Of a stretch of DNA of 9,389 nucleotides, positions 1 to 6,253 are shown piece by piece. Every line of letters starts with the position of its first letter. The first letter of the stretch is position 1. Source of the stretch: Gemmatimonadota bacterium (GTDB lineage Bacteria > Gemmatimonadota > Gemmatimonadetes > Longimicrobiales > UBA6960); NCBI GenBank assembly GCA_019347995.1, contig JAHWKH010000067.1, positions 1-9,389 on the forward strand. Direction: 5' to 3'. The notes beneath the pieces were generated by a model, which did no database searches, was not told the DNA's origin, and saw nothing but the letters and a program-made list of their open reading frames with translations. Position numbers and translations under genes: made by a program.

Positions 1-1551
1 CTTCTCTTCGATGCCGAGGAACGCCTGCAGCTCCTTCGCGAAAGCCTGGTCCTCGCCGGTGAAGCCGGCGGGGCCGATCCGCTCGAGATTCCGCTGGAGC
101 GCCTCCTGGAGGGGCGTGGTGCCGAGGCCGTGCGTGACTCGGACGTGAAGCGTCGGATGCTGGAGATGGAGTCGGACTTCGACGAGGCGGAGCTGGGGTT
201 CACGAAGTTCAGCCGCTTCCTTCGCCAGGCCCACGACCACGACGTCATCATCCTCCGCAAGCGCGAGACGGGCAACTACGAGGTGGCGCTTCCCGACGAG
301 GCCGGCGCCGGCAGGTCCGCCACCGGGCGTGACTCGCGTGGCACGGCTCGGGGCGGCGGCGCCGCCTCGGCTCCCGGAAGCGCGGCGGGAGGAGCGTCCC
401 GGGACGACGGAGCGCCTCCGGTGCTGGAGGGGCAGGGGATTCCGTCCGACGAGGTGGAGGTGCCGCAACGGGCCGCCGGTGGGCGCGAGACGGCTTCCAG
501 CCGCGAGCGCGACGAGTCGCGAACCGGGCCGAAGCCCGCCGAGGCGGAGGCCGAGGAGCCCGAGACGCTCCTGGGCGCCCTCGGCCGACGGCTCGGCCTG
601 CGCCTCGGGTCGACACGGCGTCGGGACGGAGAGGACGAGCAGCCGTCGCTCCTCGAGGGCCAGGCCGTGGAGCCACCCGCCACCACGCCCGCGGCGAAGC
701 CGGCCGAGCCGAAGGCGGCCGAGACGAAGCCCGCCGAGACGAAGCCCGCCGAGACGAAGCCCGCCGAGACGCGGCGGCCCGAGACGAAGCCTTCCGAGAC
801 GAAGCCCGCCGAGACGAGCCGGCCCGAGACGAAGCCTTCCGAGACGCGGCGGCCCGATGCGAAGCCTTCGGAGACGCGGCGGCCCGATGCGAAGCCCGCC
901 GAGCGGCGCGCTCCGGCCGCCCGGTCGCCGGAGCAGGCCACGGCATCGGCCGCCCGGTCGGATGAGGCGACGATGGACGCGTCCGCCCTGGGGCTCCCCA
1001 CGGACGCCGACGCCCAGGTCCGCTACCTGGCCAACAGCTACAAGGGCGTGGGCACGAAGACGGCCGAGAGCCTGGTCGAAGGGTTCGGCGAGGACCTGTT
1101 CACGGTGCTGCAGCACGATCCTCAGCGCGTGAAGGACGTCATTCCCCCGGCCCGGGCCGAAGCGGTCCTGGACCAGTGGAAGGTCGACTTCGAGCGGCGC
1201 CGCTCCCGGATGGAGGACGACGAGGCCCCGTCATCGAAGGACGAGGCGGCCGACCGTGGCGCGCCGTCCGGGGCGAGCGCTCCGCCCGAGAAGACGAGCA
1301 CTCCGCCCGAGAAGACGAGCGCTCCGCCCGAGAAGACGAGCGCTTCGCCCGAGAAGACGAGCGCTCCGCCCGAGAAGGCGAGCACGCCGGCCGCGAAGGC
1401 GCCCCCCTCCGATGCGCGTGAGGCGGGAGCGGAGGCGTCCTCGGAGAAGGGCGCCCGATCCGGCACCATCACGGTCGGCGGAGTGGAGATTCCCGAGGAC
1501 GCGGAGCCGTCGAGGCTGCGGGGCCGCCGGAGCGGCCGCCGCGGCCGGTGA
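1..1551 (+). CDS. OST-HTH/LOTUS plus helix-hairpin-helix protein, 5' end cut by window edge
   Basis: The frame is open from base 1, so the true start lies to the left; the GTG at 130 is only an internal codon. The first ~95 residues (nt 1-290) look like a winged-helix OST-HTH/LOTUS domain: an amphipathic helix (LLRESLVLAG), a charged helix (VKRRMLEMESDFDEAELGF) and the ending FSRFLRQAHDHDVIILRK...NYEVAL. In bacteria this RNA-binding domain commonly follows a NYN (LabA/DUF88-like PIN-fold nuclease) domain, which would lie off the window; that is inference. A long Pro/Ala/Glu/Lys linker holds a 12-copy repeat (718-897). Then comes a compact segment (about 990-1200) with a helix-hairpin-helix motif, YKGVGTKTAESLVEGFG (1039-1089), and a degenerate second hairpin, VIPPARAEAVL. 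A second 5-copy repeat (1279-1383) and an Arg-rich tail (RLRGRRSGRRGR) follow. The likely role is RNA or DNA binding or processing; the exact function is unknown. Confidence 0.75.
   Translation, partial: LLFDAEERLQLLRESLVLAGEAGGADPLEIPLERLLEGRGAEAVRDSDVKRRMLEMESDFDEAELGFTKFSRFLRQAHDHDVIILRKRETGNYEVALPDEAGAGRSATGRDSRGTARGGGAASAPGSAAGGASRDDGAPPVLEGQGIPSDEVEVPQRAAGGRETASSRERDESRTGPKPAEAEAEEPETLLGALGRRLGLRLGSTRRRDGEDEQPSLLEGQAVEPPATTPAAKPAEPKAAETKPAETKPAETKPAETRRPETKPSETKPAETSRPETKPSETRRPDAKPSETRRPDAKPAERRAPAARSPEQATASAARSDEATMDASALGLPTDADAQVRYLANSYKGVGTKTAESLVEGFGEDLFTVLQHDPQRVKDVIPPARAEAVLDQWKVDFERRRSRMEDDEAPSSKDEAADRGAPSGASAPPEKTSTPPEKTSAPPEKTSASPEKTSAPPEKASTPAAKAPPSDAREAGAEASSEKGARSGTITVGGVEIPEDAEPSRLRGRRSGRRGR
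718..897 (+). repeat. In-frame tandem repeat, 12 copies of 15 bp
   Basis: Twelve consecutive 15-bp units, based on GCCGAGACGAAGCCC, encode the pentapeptide A-E-T-K-P and variants such as P-E-T-K-P, S-E-T-R-R and P-D-A-K-P. The first three copies are identical. Later copies alternate in pairs, giving a 30-bp higher-order period (for example SETRR-PDAKP occurs twice). The unit length is a multiple of three, so copy-number change would keep the frame. It encodes a charged, disordered linker between the LOTUS-like and HhH segments. Confidence 0.9.
1279..1383 (+). repeat. In-frame tandem repeat, 5 copies of 21 bp
   Basis: Five head-to-tail 21-bp units beginning GCTCCGCCCGAGAAGACGAG encode the heptapeptide A/T-P/S-P-E-K-T/A-S. 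Copies differ at only one or two positions (A for G at the first base of copy 2, T for C in copy 4, G for A in copy 5). It lies after the HhH segment in the same protein and is unrelated in unit length to the 15-bp array. It probably encodes a flexible tail linker. Confidence 0.9.
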
Positions 1552-1639
1552 TCCGGCTCCACCGCCGCCCGGGCAGGTGACGGCCGGCGCGGGAGGACGA
1601 GGCGACGCCACGCCGGGCTCTCCGGCGTGGCGTTCGTAC

Positions 1640-2233
1640 GTGGAGTCCCCGGGCGGCGGCGCACCCTTCCCCACCGCGTTCTTCGCCAGGCCGGTGGAGG
1701 TGGTGGCGCGGGAGCTCCTCGGAGCCCGGCTGGTCTCGGACGTGGCCGGCGGACGGACGTCCGGCGTGATCGTGGAGACGGAGGCCTACGGGGGGCCCGA
1801 CGACCCCGCGTCCCACGCCGCCACCCGGGGTGGGCGCACACCCCGCAACGCCATCATGTTCGGGCCGGCCGGCCTGGCGTACGTCTACCGCATCTACGGC
1901 ATGCACTGGTGCGTCAACGTGGTCACCGGTGAGACGGACCAGGCCCAGGCCGTCCTCGTGAGGGCCCTGGCGCCGCTGGAGGGACTGGACCTGATGACGC
2001 TGCGCCGCGGCCGCGTGGAGGGGCTGACCTCGGGTCCGGGACGCCTGTGCCAGGCCCTGGGCATCACCGGGGAGCTCTATGGCCACGACCTGGGGACGCC
2101 GCCCCTGCGCGTCCTGCCCGGCTGGACCGTCCCCGACGCGGAGGTGCTCGTGTCGGGCAGGATCGGCATCCGCCACGCGGCCGATCGGCCCCTGCGCTTC
2201 CACGTGCGGGGCGAGCCCCACGTGTCACGGTAG
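1640..2233 (+). CDS. 3-methyladenine DNA glycosylase (AAG/MPG family)
   Basis: Monofunctional base-excision-repair glycosylase that flips out and removes alkylated or deaminated purines (3-methyladenine, hypoxanthine, ethenoadenine), leaving an abasic site. From the GTG at 1640 the protein is 197 aa, the usual bacterial length. Residues matching the human AAG active site are all present with the right spacing: VETEAY (E48, Y50, equivalent to E125, Y127), ASH (H59 = H136), YVYRIYG (Y83 = Y159), CVNVV (N93 = N169) and VRALAPLEG (R108 = R182), then SGPGRLCQALGI. The start is uncertain: an in-frame GTG at 1577 would add 21 residues that do not look like the family, and neither start has a clear ribosome site. 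The gene begins 88 bp after the upstream stop (25 bp if 1577 is used), so the two may be cotranscribed. No catalytic residue is missing; it should be functional. Confidence 0.93.
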   Translation: MESPGGGAPFPTAFFARPVEVVARELLGARLVSDVAGGRTSGVIVETEAYGGPDDPASHAATRGGRTPRNAIMFGPAGLAYVYRIYGMHWCVNVVTGETDQAQAVLVRALAPLEGLDLMTLRRGRVEGLTSGPGRLCQALGITGELYGHDLGTPPLRVLPGWTVPDAEVLVSGRIGIRHAADRPLRFHVRGEPHVSR

Positions 2234-2269
2234 GCACGATCTCCCTTCCCCGCCGGGAGTGCGGCGGAG

Positions 2270-2312
2270 GGAGCCCTCGGGCTCCGGCCCATCCTGCCGT
2301 CGGGGGGACGGC
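2270..2312. terminator. Two adjacent GC hairpins downstream of the glycosylase gene (possible terminator)
   Basis: Two short perfect inverted repeats sit in the 164-bp gap before the antiporter gene: GGAGCC-CTCG-GGCTCC (2270-2285, 6-bp stem, 4-nt loop) and GCCGTC-GGGGG-GACGGC (2296-2312, 6-bp stem, 5-nt loop). Neither is followed by a T tract, so a classical intrinsic terminator is not shown. They could pause RNA polymerase or simply reflect high GC. The rest of the gap (2313-2397) shows no recognisable promoter or ribosome site. Confidence 0.25.
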
Positions 2313-2397
2313 CGCGGGTGCACGGCACTGGCGTGGTGGGCGGCCGGGGCCGAGAATGCCCCGCTGACCTTCGCGGGACCCCCCTCACCGCCACGCC

Positions 2398-3855
2398 ATG
2401 AGCGAGCCTACCTGGATCTCGGTCCTTCCACCGCTGCTGGCCATCGTCCTGGCCATCTGGACCCGGCAGGTCTACCTCTCCCTGGCCGGTGGCGTCTGGC
2501 TCGGGTGGATGATCCTGAGCGGCTGGAGCCCCCTGGCCGGGCTCGCCGCGGCCATCGAGGCGGTGGTGGCCGTCTTCGGGGACCCGGGCGACACGAAGGT
2601 GCTGCTGTTCACGCTGGTCATCGGCGCGCTCATCGCGACCGTGGAGGCGTCGGGGGGTGTGCGGGGGTTCGTGCGCTGGCTCGACGACAACGAGTGGGTG
2701 AACAGCAGCCGCCGGGCCGAGCTCCTGGCATGGACGCTGGGCTGCGTGATCTTCATCGAGTCCAACATCACGGTGCTCGTGGCGGGCTCCATATCGCGCC
2801 CGCTGTTCGATCGCTTCCGGACGTCCCGCGAGAAGCTGGCGTACCTCATCGACTCCACGTCGGCGCCCATCTGCATCCTCATCCCGCTCAACGCCTGGGG
2901 CGCCTACAACCTGGGCATCCTGGGGGGCCTGGGGGTGGAGGACCCGCTGGGGGTGTTCGTGCGCTCCATCGGGTACAACTTCTACGCGATGGCGGCGGTG
3001 CTGCTGGCCCTGGCCACGGTGGTGTGGGGCCTGGACCTGGGGCCCATGAAGCGCGCCCAGGAGCGGACCCGTCGGGGCGAGCTCCTGTGGCCCGACGCGA
3101 CCCCCATGATCGACGAGGACATCCTCTCGCCGTCCGTGGACGAGCTGAAGATCCCGCCCCGGGCGATCAACATGGTGGCGCCCATCGTCACGATGGTCGT
3201 CATGATGCCGGTGGCCCTGTGGATCACGGGCCGCACCGCCCTCGGGGAGAGCCTTGCCGAGGCCGACAACACGTTCGCCATCCTCGCCGAAGGCTCGGGC
3301 TCCACGAGCGTGCTGTGGGCCGTGATGGCGGGTCTCGCCATGGCCTGGGTCCTCCTCCTGGCCCAGCGCGCCCACTCCCTGGACGAGCTCACCAAGATGG
3401 GACTGCGGGGCGCCGGAGGGCTTGTGCCCCTGGCGCTCATCCTCCTCCTGGCCCTGGCCCTCGGGGACGTCGCCAACGCGCTGGGCACCGGCGTCTACGT
3501 GGCCCAGGTCACGGCCGGCGTGCTGCCGCCGACGATCTTCCTGCCGCTGATCTTCCTGGTGGCCGCGGGCATCGCCTTCTCCACGGGCACGAGCTGGGGG
3601 ACGTTCGCCATCATGCTTCCCATCGCCGTGCCGGCGGCCGCCACCCTGGGGCTCCCCCTGGCGCCGTTCGTGGCGGCGTCCCTCTCCGGAGGCATCTTCG
3701 GCGACCACTGCTCTCCCATCAGCGACACCACCATCATCTCGTCCATGGCCGCGGCGACCGACCACATCGACCACGTGCGCACGCAGCTCCCGTACGCCCT
3801 GCTGGGTGGCGCGGCGGCGGCCGGCGCGTTCGCGCTGGCGGGCGCGACCCTGTGA
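2398..3855 (+). CDS. Na+/H+ antiporter, NhaC family
   Basis: Inner-membrane secondary transporter, 485 aa with roughly 11-12 hydrophobic segments, typical of the NhaC family (Pfam Na_H_antiporter). Such proteins exchange Na+ (some relatives: malate/lactate or amino acids) for protons in pH and sodium homeostasis. Family hallmarks visible: FIESNITVLVAGSISRP, the polar DSTSAP motif within a membrane region (D152-P157) followed by IPLNAWGAYN, FSTGTSWGTFAIM (394-406) and GDHCSPISDTTIIS (435-448). The ATG at 2398 gives an N terminus that enters the first membrane helix within about 10 residues, as expected. No Shine-Dalgarno sequence precedes it; the preceding bases are C-rich. Substrate cannot be fixed from sequence, because this family includes antiporters with other substrates. 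It stands alone between two transcription units. Confidence 0.9.
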   Translation: MSEPTWISVLPPLLAIVLAIWTRQVYLSLAGGVWLGWMILSGWSPLAGLAAAIEAVVAVFGDPGDTKVLLFTLVIGALIATVEASGGVRGFVRWLDDNEWVNSSRRAELLAWTLGCVIFIESNITVLVAGSISRPLFDRFRTSREKLAYLIDSTSAPICILIPLNAWGAYNLGILGGLGVEDPLGVFVRSIGYNFYAMAAVLLALATVVWGLDLGPMKRAQERTRRGELLWPDATPMIDEDILSPSVDELKIPPRAINMVAPIVTMVVMMPVALWITGRTALGESLAEADNTFAILAEGSGSTSVLWAVMAGLAMAWVLLLAQRAHSLDELTKMGLRGAGGLVPLALILLLALALGDVANALGTGVYVAQVTAGVLPPTIFLPLIFLVAAGIAFSTGTSWGTFAIMLPIAVPAAATLGLPLAPFVAASLSGGIFGDHCSPISDTTIISSMAAATDHIDHVRTQLPYALLGGAAAAGAFALAGATL

Positions 3856-3867
3856 GGCGACGGAGGT

Positions 3868-3899
3868 GCCCACCTGCGGGGCGCGCCGTGAGGGTGGGC
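3868..3899 (+). terminator. Weak hairpin after the antiporter gene
   Basis: GCCCACC (3868-3874) can pair with GGTGGGC (3893-3899), with an 18-nt GC-rich loop, 12 nt after the antiporter stop codon. There is no following T run. It is a possible 3'-end structure or Rho-type end, not a confident intrinsic terminator. Confidence 0.2.
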
Positions 3900-3980
3900 G
3901 TTCGAGTCGCCGGGCCTGGTTCGCGGGGCTCCTGCCGGATCCCTCCCCCCTCCCGCGGGTAGCCGCGCCCTGGGCCACGG

Positions 3981-4009
3981 TTGAAGGCGATTCCTCTCGG
4001 GAATACATT
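3981..4009 (+). promoter_or_regulatory. Candidate sigma-70 promoter for etfBA
   Basis: TTGAAG (3981-3986), a 17-bp spacer and TACATT (4004-4009) match a housekeeping promoter at 4 of 6 positions in each box with optimal spacing. It lies in a local AT-richer island, unusual in this GC-rich window, and points at etfB with a predicted leader of about 35-40 nt. The position in the 197-bp gap and absence of other genes there support it; it is not experimentally shown. Confidence 0.55.
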
Positions 4010-4039
4010 CCGCGGCCCTTTGTGACGGATTTCACGAGC

Positions 4040-4044
4040 GGGAG
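4040..4044 (+). promoter_or_regulatory. Ribosome binding site supporting the TTG start of etfB
   Basis: GGGAG sits 8 nt before the TTG at 4053. It decides this non-standard start, since the encoded N terminus (NVLVCIKRTPDTEA) is exactly where EtfB proteins begin and no ATG or GTG is available just upstream in frame. Confidence 0.65.
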
Positions 4045-4052
4045 CGAGACCT

Positions 4053-4802
4053 TTGAACGTGCTGGTGTGCATCAAGCGGACGCCTGATACGGAGGCGCGC
4101 ATCCGCATCGCCGACGACGGCGCCTCCATCGATCCCAGCGGCGTCAAATTCATCGTGAGCCCCTACGACGAGTTCGCCCTGGAAGCCGCCCTCAGGGCCC
4201 GGGACGCGGCCGGCGAGGGCGAGGTGACGGTGCTCACGCTGGGCGACGCCGCCGCCCAGGAGCAGCTCAGGTCGGCCCTCGCCGTCGGCGCCGACCGGGG
4301 CGTGCTGCTGAAGGGAGAGGCGACGCTGGACGGGCTGGCCACCGCCAAGGCGCTGGCCGCCGAGCTGGAGGGCCTCGACGCGCCGCTCGTCCTGTTCGGG
4401 ATCAAGGCCGTCGACGACGACCAGCAGCAGGTGGGGCCGATGACGGCCACCCTGCTGGGACGTCCCTGCGTCACGGCCGTCGCCGAGTTCGAGGTGAAGG
4501 ACGGCGTGGTGCTCTGTCATCGGGAGGTCGAGGGCGGGGTCGAGAAGGTGGAGGTCCAGCTCCCCGCCGTGCTCACCATGACCAAGGGCCCCCACGAGCC
4601 CCGCTACGCCTCGCTCAAGGGCATCATGGCCGCCAAGCGGAAGCCGCTGGAGGAGAAGGACGCGGCGACGGTGGAGAGCCGCCTCACGGTGGAGCGGCTG
4701 GAGTATCCGCCGGAGCGGCCCGAGGGCAAGATCGTGGGGGAGGGCAGCGAGGCCGTGCCCGAGCTGGTGAAGCTGCTGAGAGAGGAAGCCAAGGTTCTCT
4801 GA
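4053..4802 (+). CDS. etfB: Electron transfer flavoprotein subunit beta
   Basis: Small subunit of the ETF heterodimer, which collects electrons from acyl-CoA and other flavoprotein dehydrogenases and delivers them to ETF:quinone oxidoreductase. The beta subunit holds AMP structurally. 249 aa, normal for the family, with TTG start. Visible markers: N-terminal NVLVCIKRTPDTEARIRI, SPYDEFALEAALR, the nucleotide-loop region GIKAVDDDQQQVGPMTATLLG (I117-G135 region), the EtfB signature HREVEGG (156-162) followed by LPAVLT, and EPRYASLKGIMAAKRKP. The pattern (AVDDD, EPRYASL) resembles the mitochondrial-type group linked to fatty-acid and amino-acid oxidation more than bifurcating ETFs, although that is a visual judgement. 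It sits 17 bp upstream of etfA in one operon. No acyl-CoA dehydrogenase or ETF:QO gene is in the window. Confidence 0.96.
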   Translation: MNVLVCIKRTPDTEARIRIADDGASIDPSGVKFIVSPYDEFALEAALRARDAAGEGEVTVLTLGDAAAQEQLRSALAVGADRGVLLKGEATLDGLATAKALAAELEGLDAPLVLFGIKAVDDDQQQVGPMTATLLGRPCVTAVAEFEVKDGVVLCHREVEGGVEKVEVQLPAVLTMTKGPHEPRYASLKGIMAAKRKPLEEKDAATVESRLTVERLEYPPERPEGKIVGEGSEAVPELVKLLREEAKVL

Positions 4803-4819
4803 AGGAGACGACGGACATC

Positions 4820-5803
4820 ATGGGCGACATCCTCGCCATTCTGGAACAGAGGGACGGGACGCTGAGAGGCGTCTCGGCGGAGTTGGTCTCGGCGGCGGCC
4901 GACATCGCCGGGGGCGGCCAGGTGCACGCGCTGGTGCTGGGCGGGCCGGGGCTGGCCGACGGGGTCGCCGCGGCGGCCGGCCACGGCGCGGCGAAGATCC
5001 GCGTGGCCGAACACGAGGCGCTGGGCAGCTACGTGCCCGAGCTCCACGCGGCCGTGGTGGCGGAGGCGGTGAAGGAGGGCGGCTACGACGCCGTCTTGTT
5101 CGCCGCCACCTCCCAGGGAAAGGACCTGGCACCCCGGGTCGCGGCGCTCCTGGACGTGCCGCTGGCCTCCGACGCCACCGAGCTGACGGGCATCGACGGC
5201 AGGATCACCGTGACCCGGCCGATCTACGCGGGGAAGGCCTTCGCCCGGCTCACGCTGGACGCGAAGCCCGCGCTGATCTCCCTGCGTCCCAACGCGTTCC
5301 CGGTCCGGGAGGTGGAGGCCGCGGGCGAGGTGGAGACGTTCCAGCCTTCGGTGGACGCGGGAGCGCTGAAGGCCCGGGTCGTGGGCTTCGAGGAGACCGC
5401 CTCGGGATCGACGGACGTCGCCGAGGCCTCGGTGGTGGTCTCCGGCGGGCGCGGCATGCGTGATCCGGAGCACTGGCACCTCCTGGAGGAGCTGCGCGAC
5501 GCGCTGGGATCCGGCTCGGCGCTCGGCGCCTCGCGGGCGGTGGTGGACGCGGGCTGGCGTCCCCACGCGGAGCAGGTGGGTCAGACCGGCAAGACCGTGG
5601 CGCCCAAGCTCTACTTCGCCATCGGGATCTCCGGGGCGATCCAGCACCTGGCGGGGATGCGCACGGCGGGCACCATCGTGGCCATCAACAAGGACGCCGA
5701 CGCGCCCATCTTCGCCGTGGCCGACTACGGGATCGTCGGCGATCTGTTCGAGGTGGTGCCCCGCCTCGCCGAGGAGATCCGGACGCTGAAGCAGGGCGGC
5801 TGA
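4820..5803 (+). CDS. etfA: Electron transfer flavoprotein subunit alpha
   Basis: Large, FAD-binding subunit of ETF; 327 aa, close to the usual ~310-330. It starts with ATG preceded by AGGAG (4803-4807, a somewhat long 12-nt spacing) right after the etfB stop. The N-terminal half (about 1-195) is the ETF alpha/beta domain ([19 protein letters not shown]...; [20 protein letters not shown]). The C-terminal FAD domain has [19 protein letters not shown] and the family signature [15 protein letters not shown]......VAIN (264-290), then [24 protein letters not shown]. All expected FAD-contact motifs are present, so it should be functional with EtfB. The stop is only 6 bp from the stop of the convergent M23 gene, so transcription from the two strands must end within each other's coding sequence. 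Confidence 0.96.
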   Translation: MGDILAILEQRDGTLRGVSAELVSAAADIAGGGQVHALVLGGPGLADGVAAAAGHGAAKIRVAEHEALGSYVPELHAAVVAEAVKEGGYDAVLFAATSQGKDLAPRVAALLDVPLASDATELTGIDGRITVTRPIYAGKAFARLTLDAKPALISLRPNAFPVREVEAAGEVETFQPSVDAGALKARVVGFEETASGSTDVAEASVVVSGGRGMRDPEHWHLLEELRDALGSGSALGASRAVVDAGWRPHAEQVGQTGKTVAPKLYFAIGISGAIQHLAGMRTAGTIVAINKDADAPIFAVADYGIVGDLFEVVPRLAEEIRTLKQGG

Positions 5804-5809
5804 GGCGGG

Positions 5810-6253
5810 CTACGGCCCCGGCGGGCCCCCCAGCAGGGGGACGGGGTCGACCTCCCGCCCCCAACGCAGCACCTCGAAATGGAGGTGGGCACCGGTCACG
5901 TCTCCCGAGCTGCCGCTCAGGCCCAGCACGGCCTGCCGGTCCACGGCCTCTCCCGGGCGCACCCTGATCTCGTCGAGGTGGGCGTAGAGGGTCACCACCT
6001 CGCCCCCGTGGTCCACCCAGACGACGTTGCCGTACCCCGACATGACGCCGGCGTAGGTGACGCGGCCGGGAGCCATCGGGCGCACGGGCGTCCCCCGGGG
6101 AACGCCGATGTCCACGCCCCTGTGGATGTCGGGCCGCATCCCGCTCCAGCGGACGCCGAAGGGCGAGGTGACGGGCCCCTCGGCGGGCCAGCGGGGGATG
6201 GAGCATCCCGCCGCCGCCACCATGAGGAGCACGAGCGCCCCCCTGGAGATCAT
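5810..6253 (-). CDS. M23 (LytM-type) peptidase, probable lipoprotein
   Basis: Small zinc endopeptidase domain of the lysostaphin/LytM family that cleaves peptide cross-links of peptidoglycan or, in degenerate relatives, activates amidases. 147 aa: a signal peptide with a lipobox-like AAGC (C17 in LLMVAAAGC) and then almost at once the M23 core. Zinc ligands H44 and D48 (HRGVD) and H125 in HLHF (H123 is the catalytic partner), with GYGNVVWVDHG and YAHL between, are intact, so catalytic activity is expected. It lacks the coiled-coil or LysM domains many M23 proteins carry. The ATG at 6253 overlaps the moeA stop as ATGA, so translation is probably coupled; there is no separate Shine-Dalgarno. 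A longer in-frame reading (to 7306) is antisense-free but out of frame with moeA and is not protein-like before this ATG. Confidence 0.9.
   Translation of the reverse strand: MISRGALVLLMVAAAGCSIPRWPAEGPVTSPFGVRWSGMRPDIHRGVDIGVPRGTPVRPMAPGRVTYAGVMSGYGNVVWVDHGGEVVTLYAHLDEIRVRPGEAVDRQAVLGLSGSSGDVTGAHLHFEVLRWGREVDPVPLLGGPPGP

Noticed and set aside
248..1001. Minus-strand frames opposite the repeat region (Ser/Arg or Ser/Val repeats)
   Set aside because: They mirror the tandem repeats of the + strand gene; no signal for independent coding.
700..1400. CRISPR array
   Set aside because: Repeats are directly adjacent with no spacers and keep a coding frame with 15- and 21-bp units.
1256..1639. N-terminal extension of the glycosylase frame
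   Set aside because: It overlaps the upstream repeat region out of frame and reads as Arg/Pro repeats; no glycosylase homologous sequence occurs before about 1667.
2077..4035. 652-residue minus-strand reading frame opposite the antiporter
   Set aside because: Composition is His/Arg/Gly/Gln-rich, typical of antisense frames in GC-rich DNA, while the + strand encodes a clear NhaC protein.
5827..5840. Intrinsic terminator for etfBA
   Set aside because: Stem of only 5 G-C pairs, no T tract, and it lies in the M23 coding sequence.
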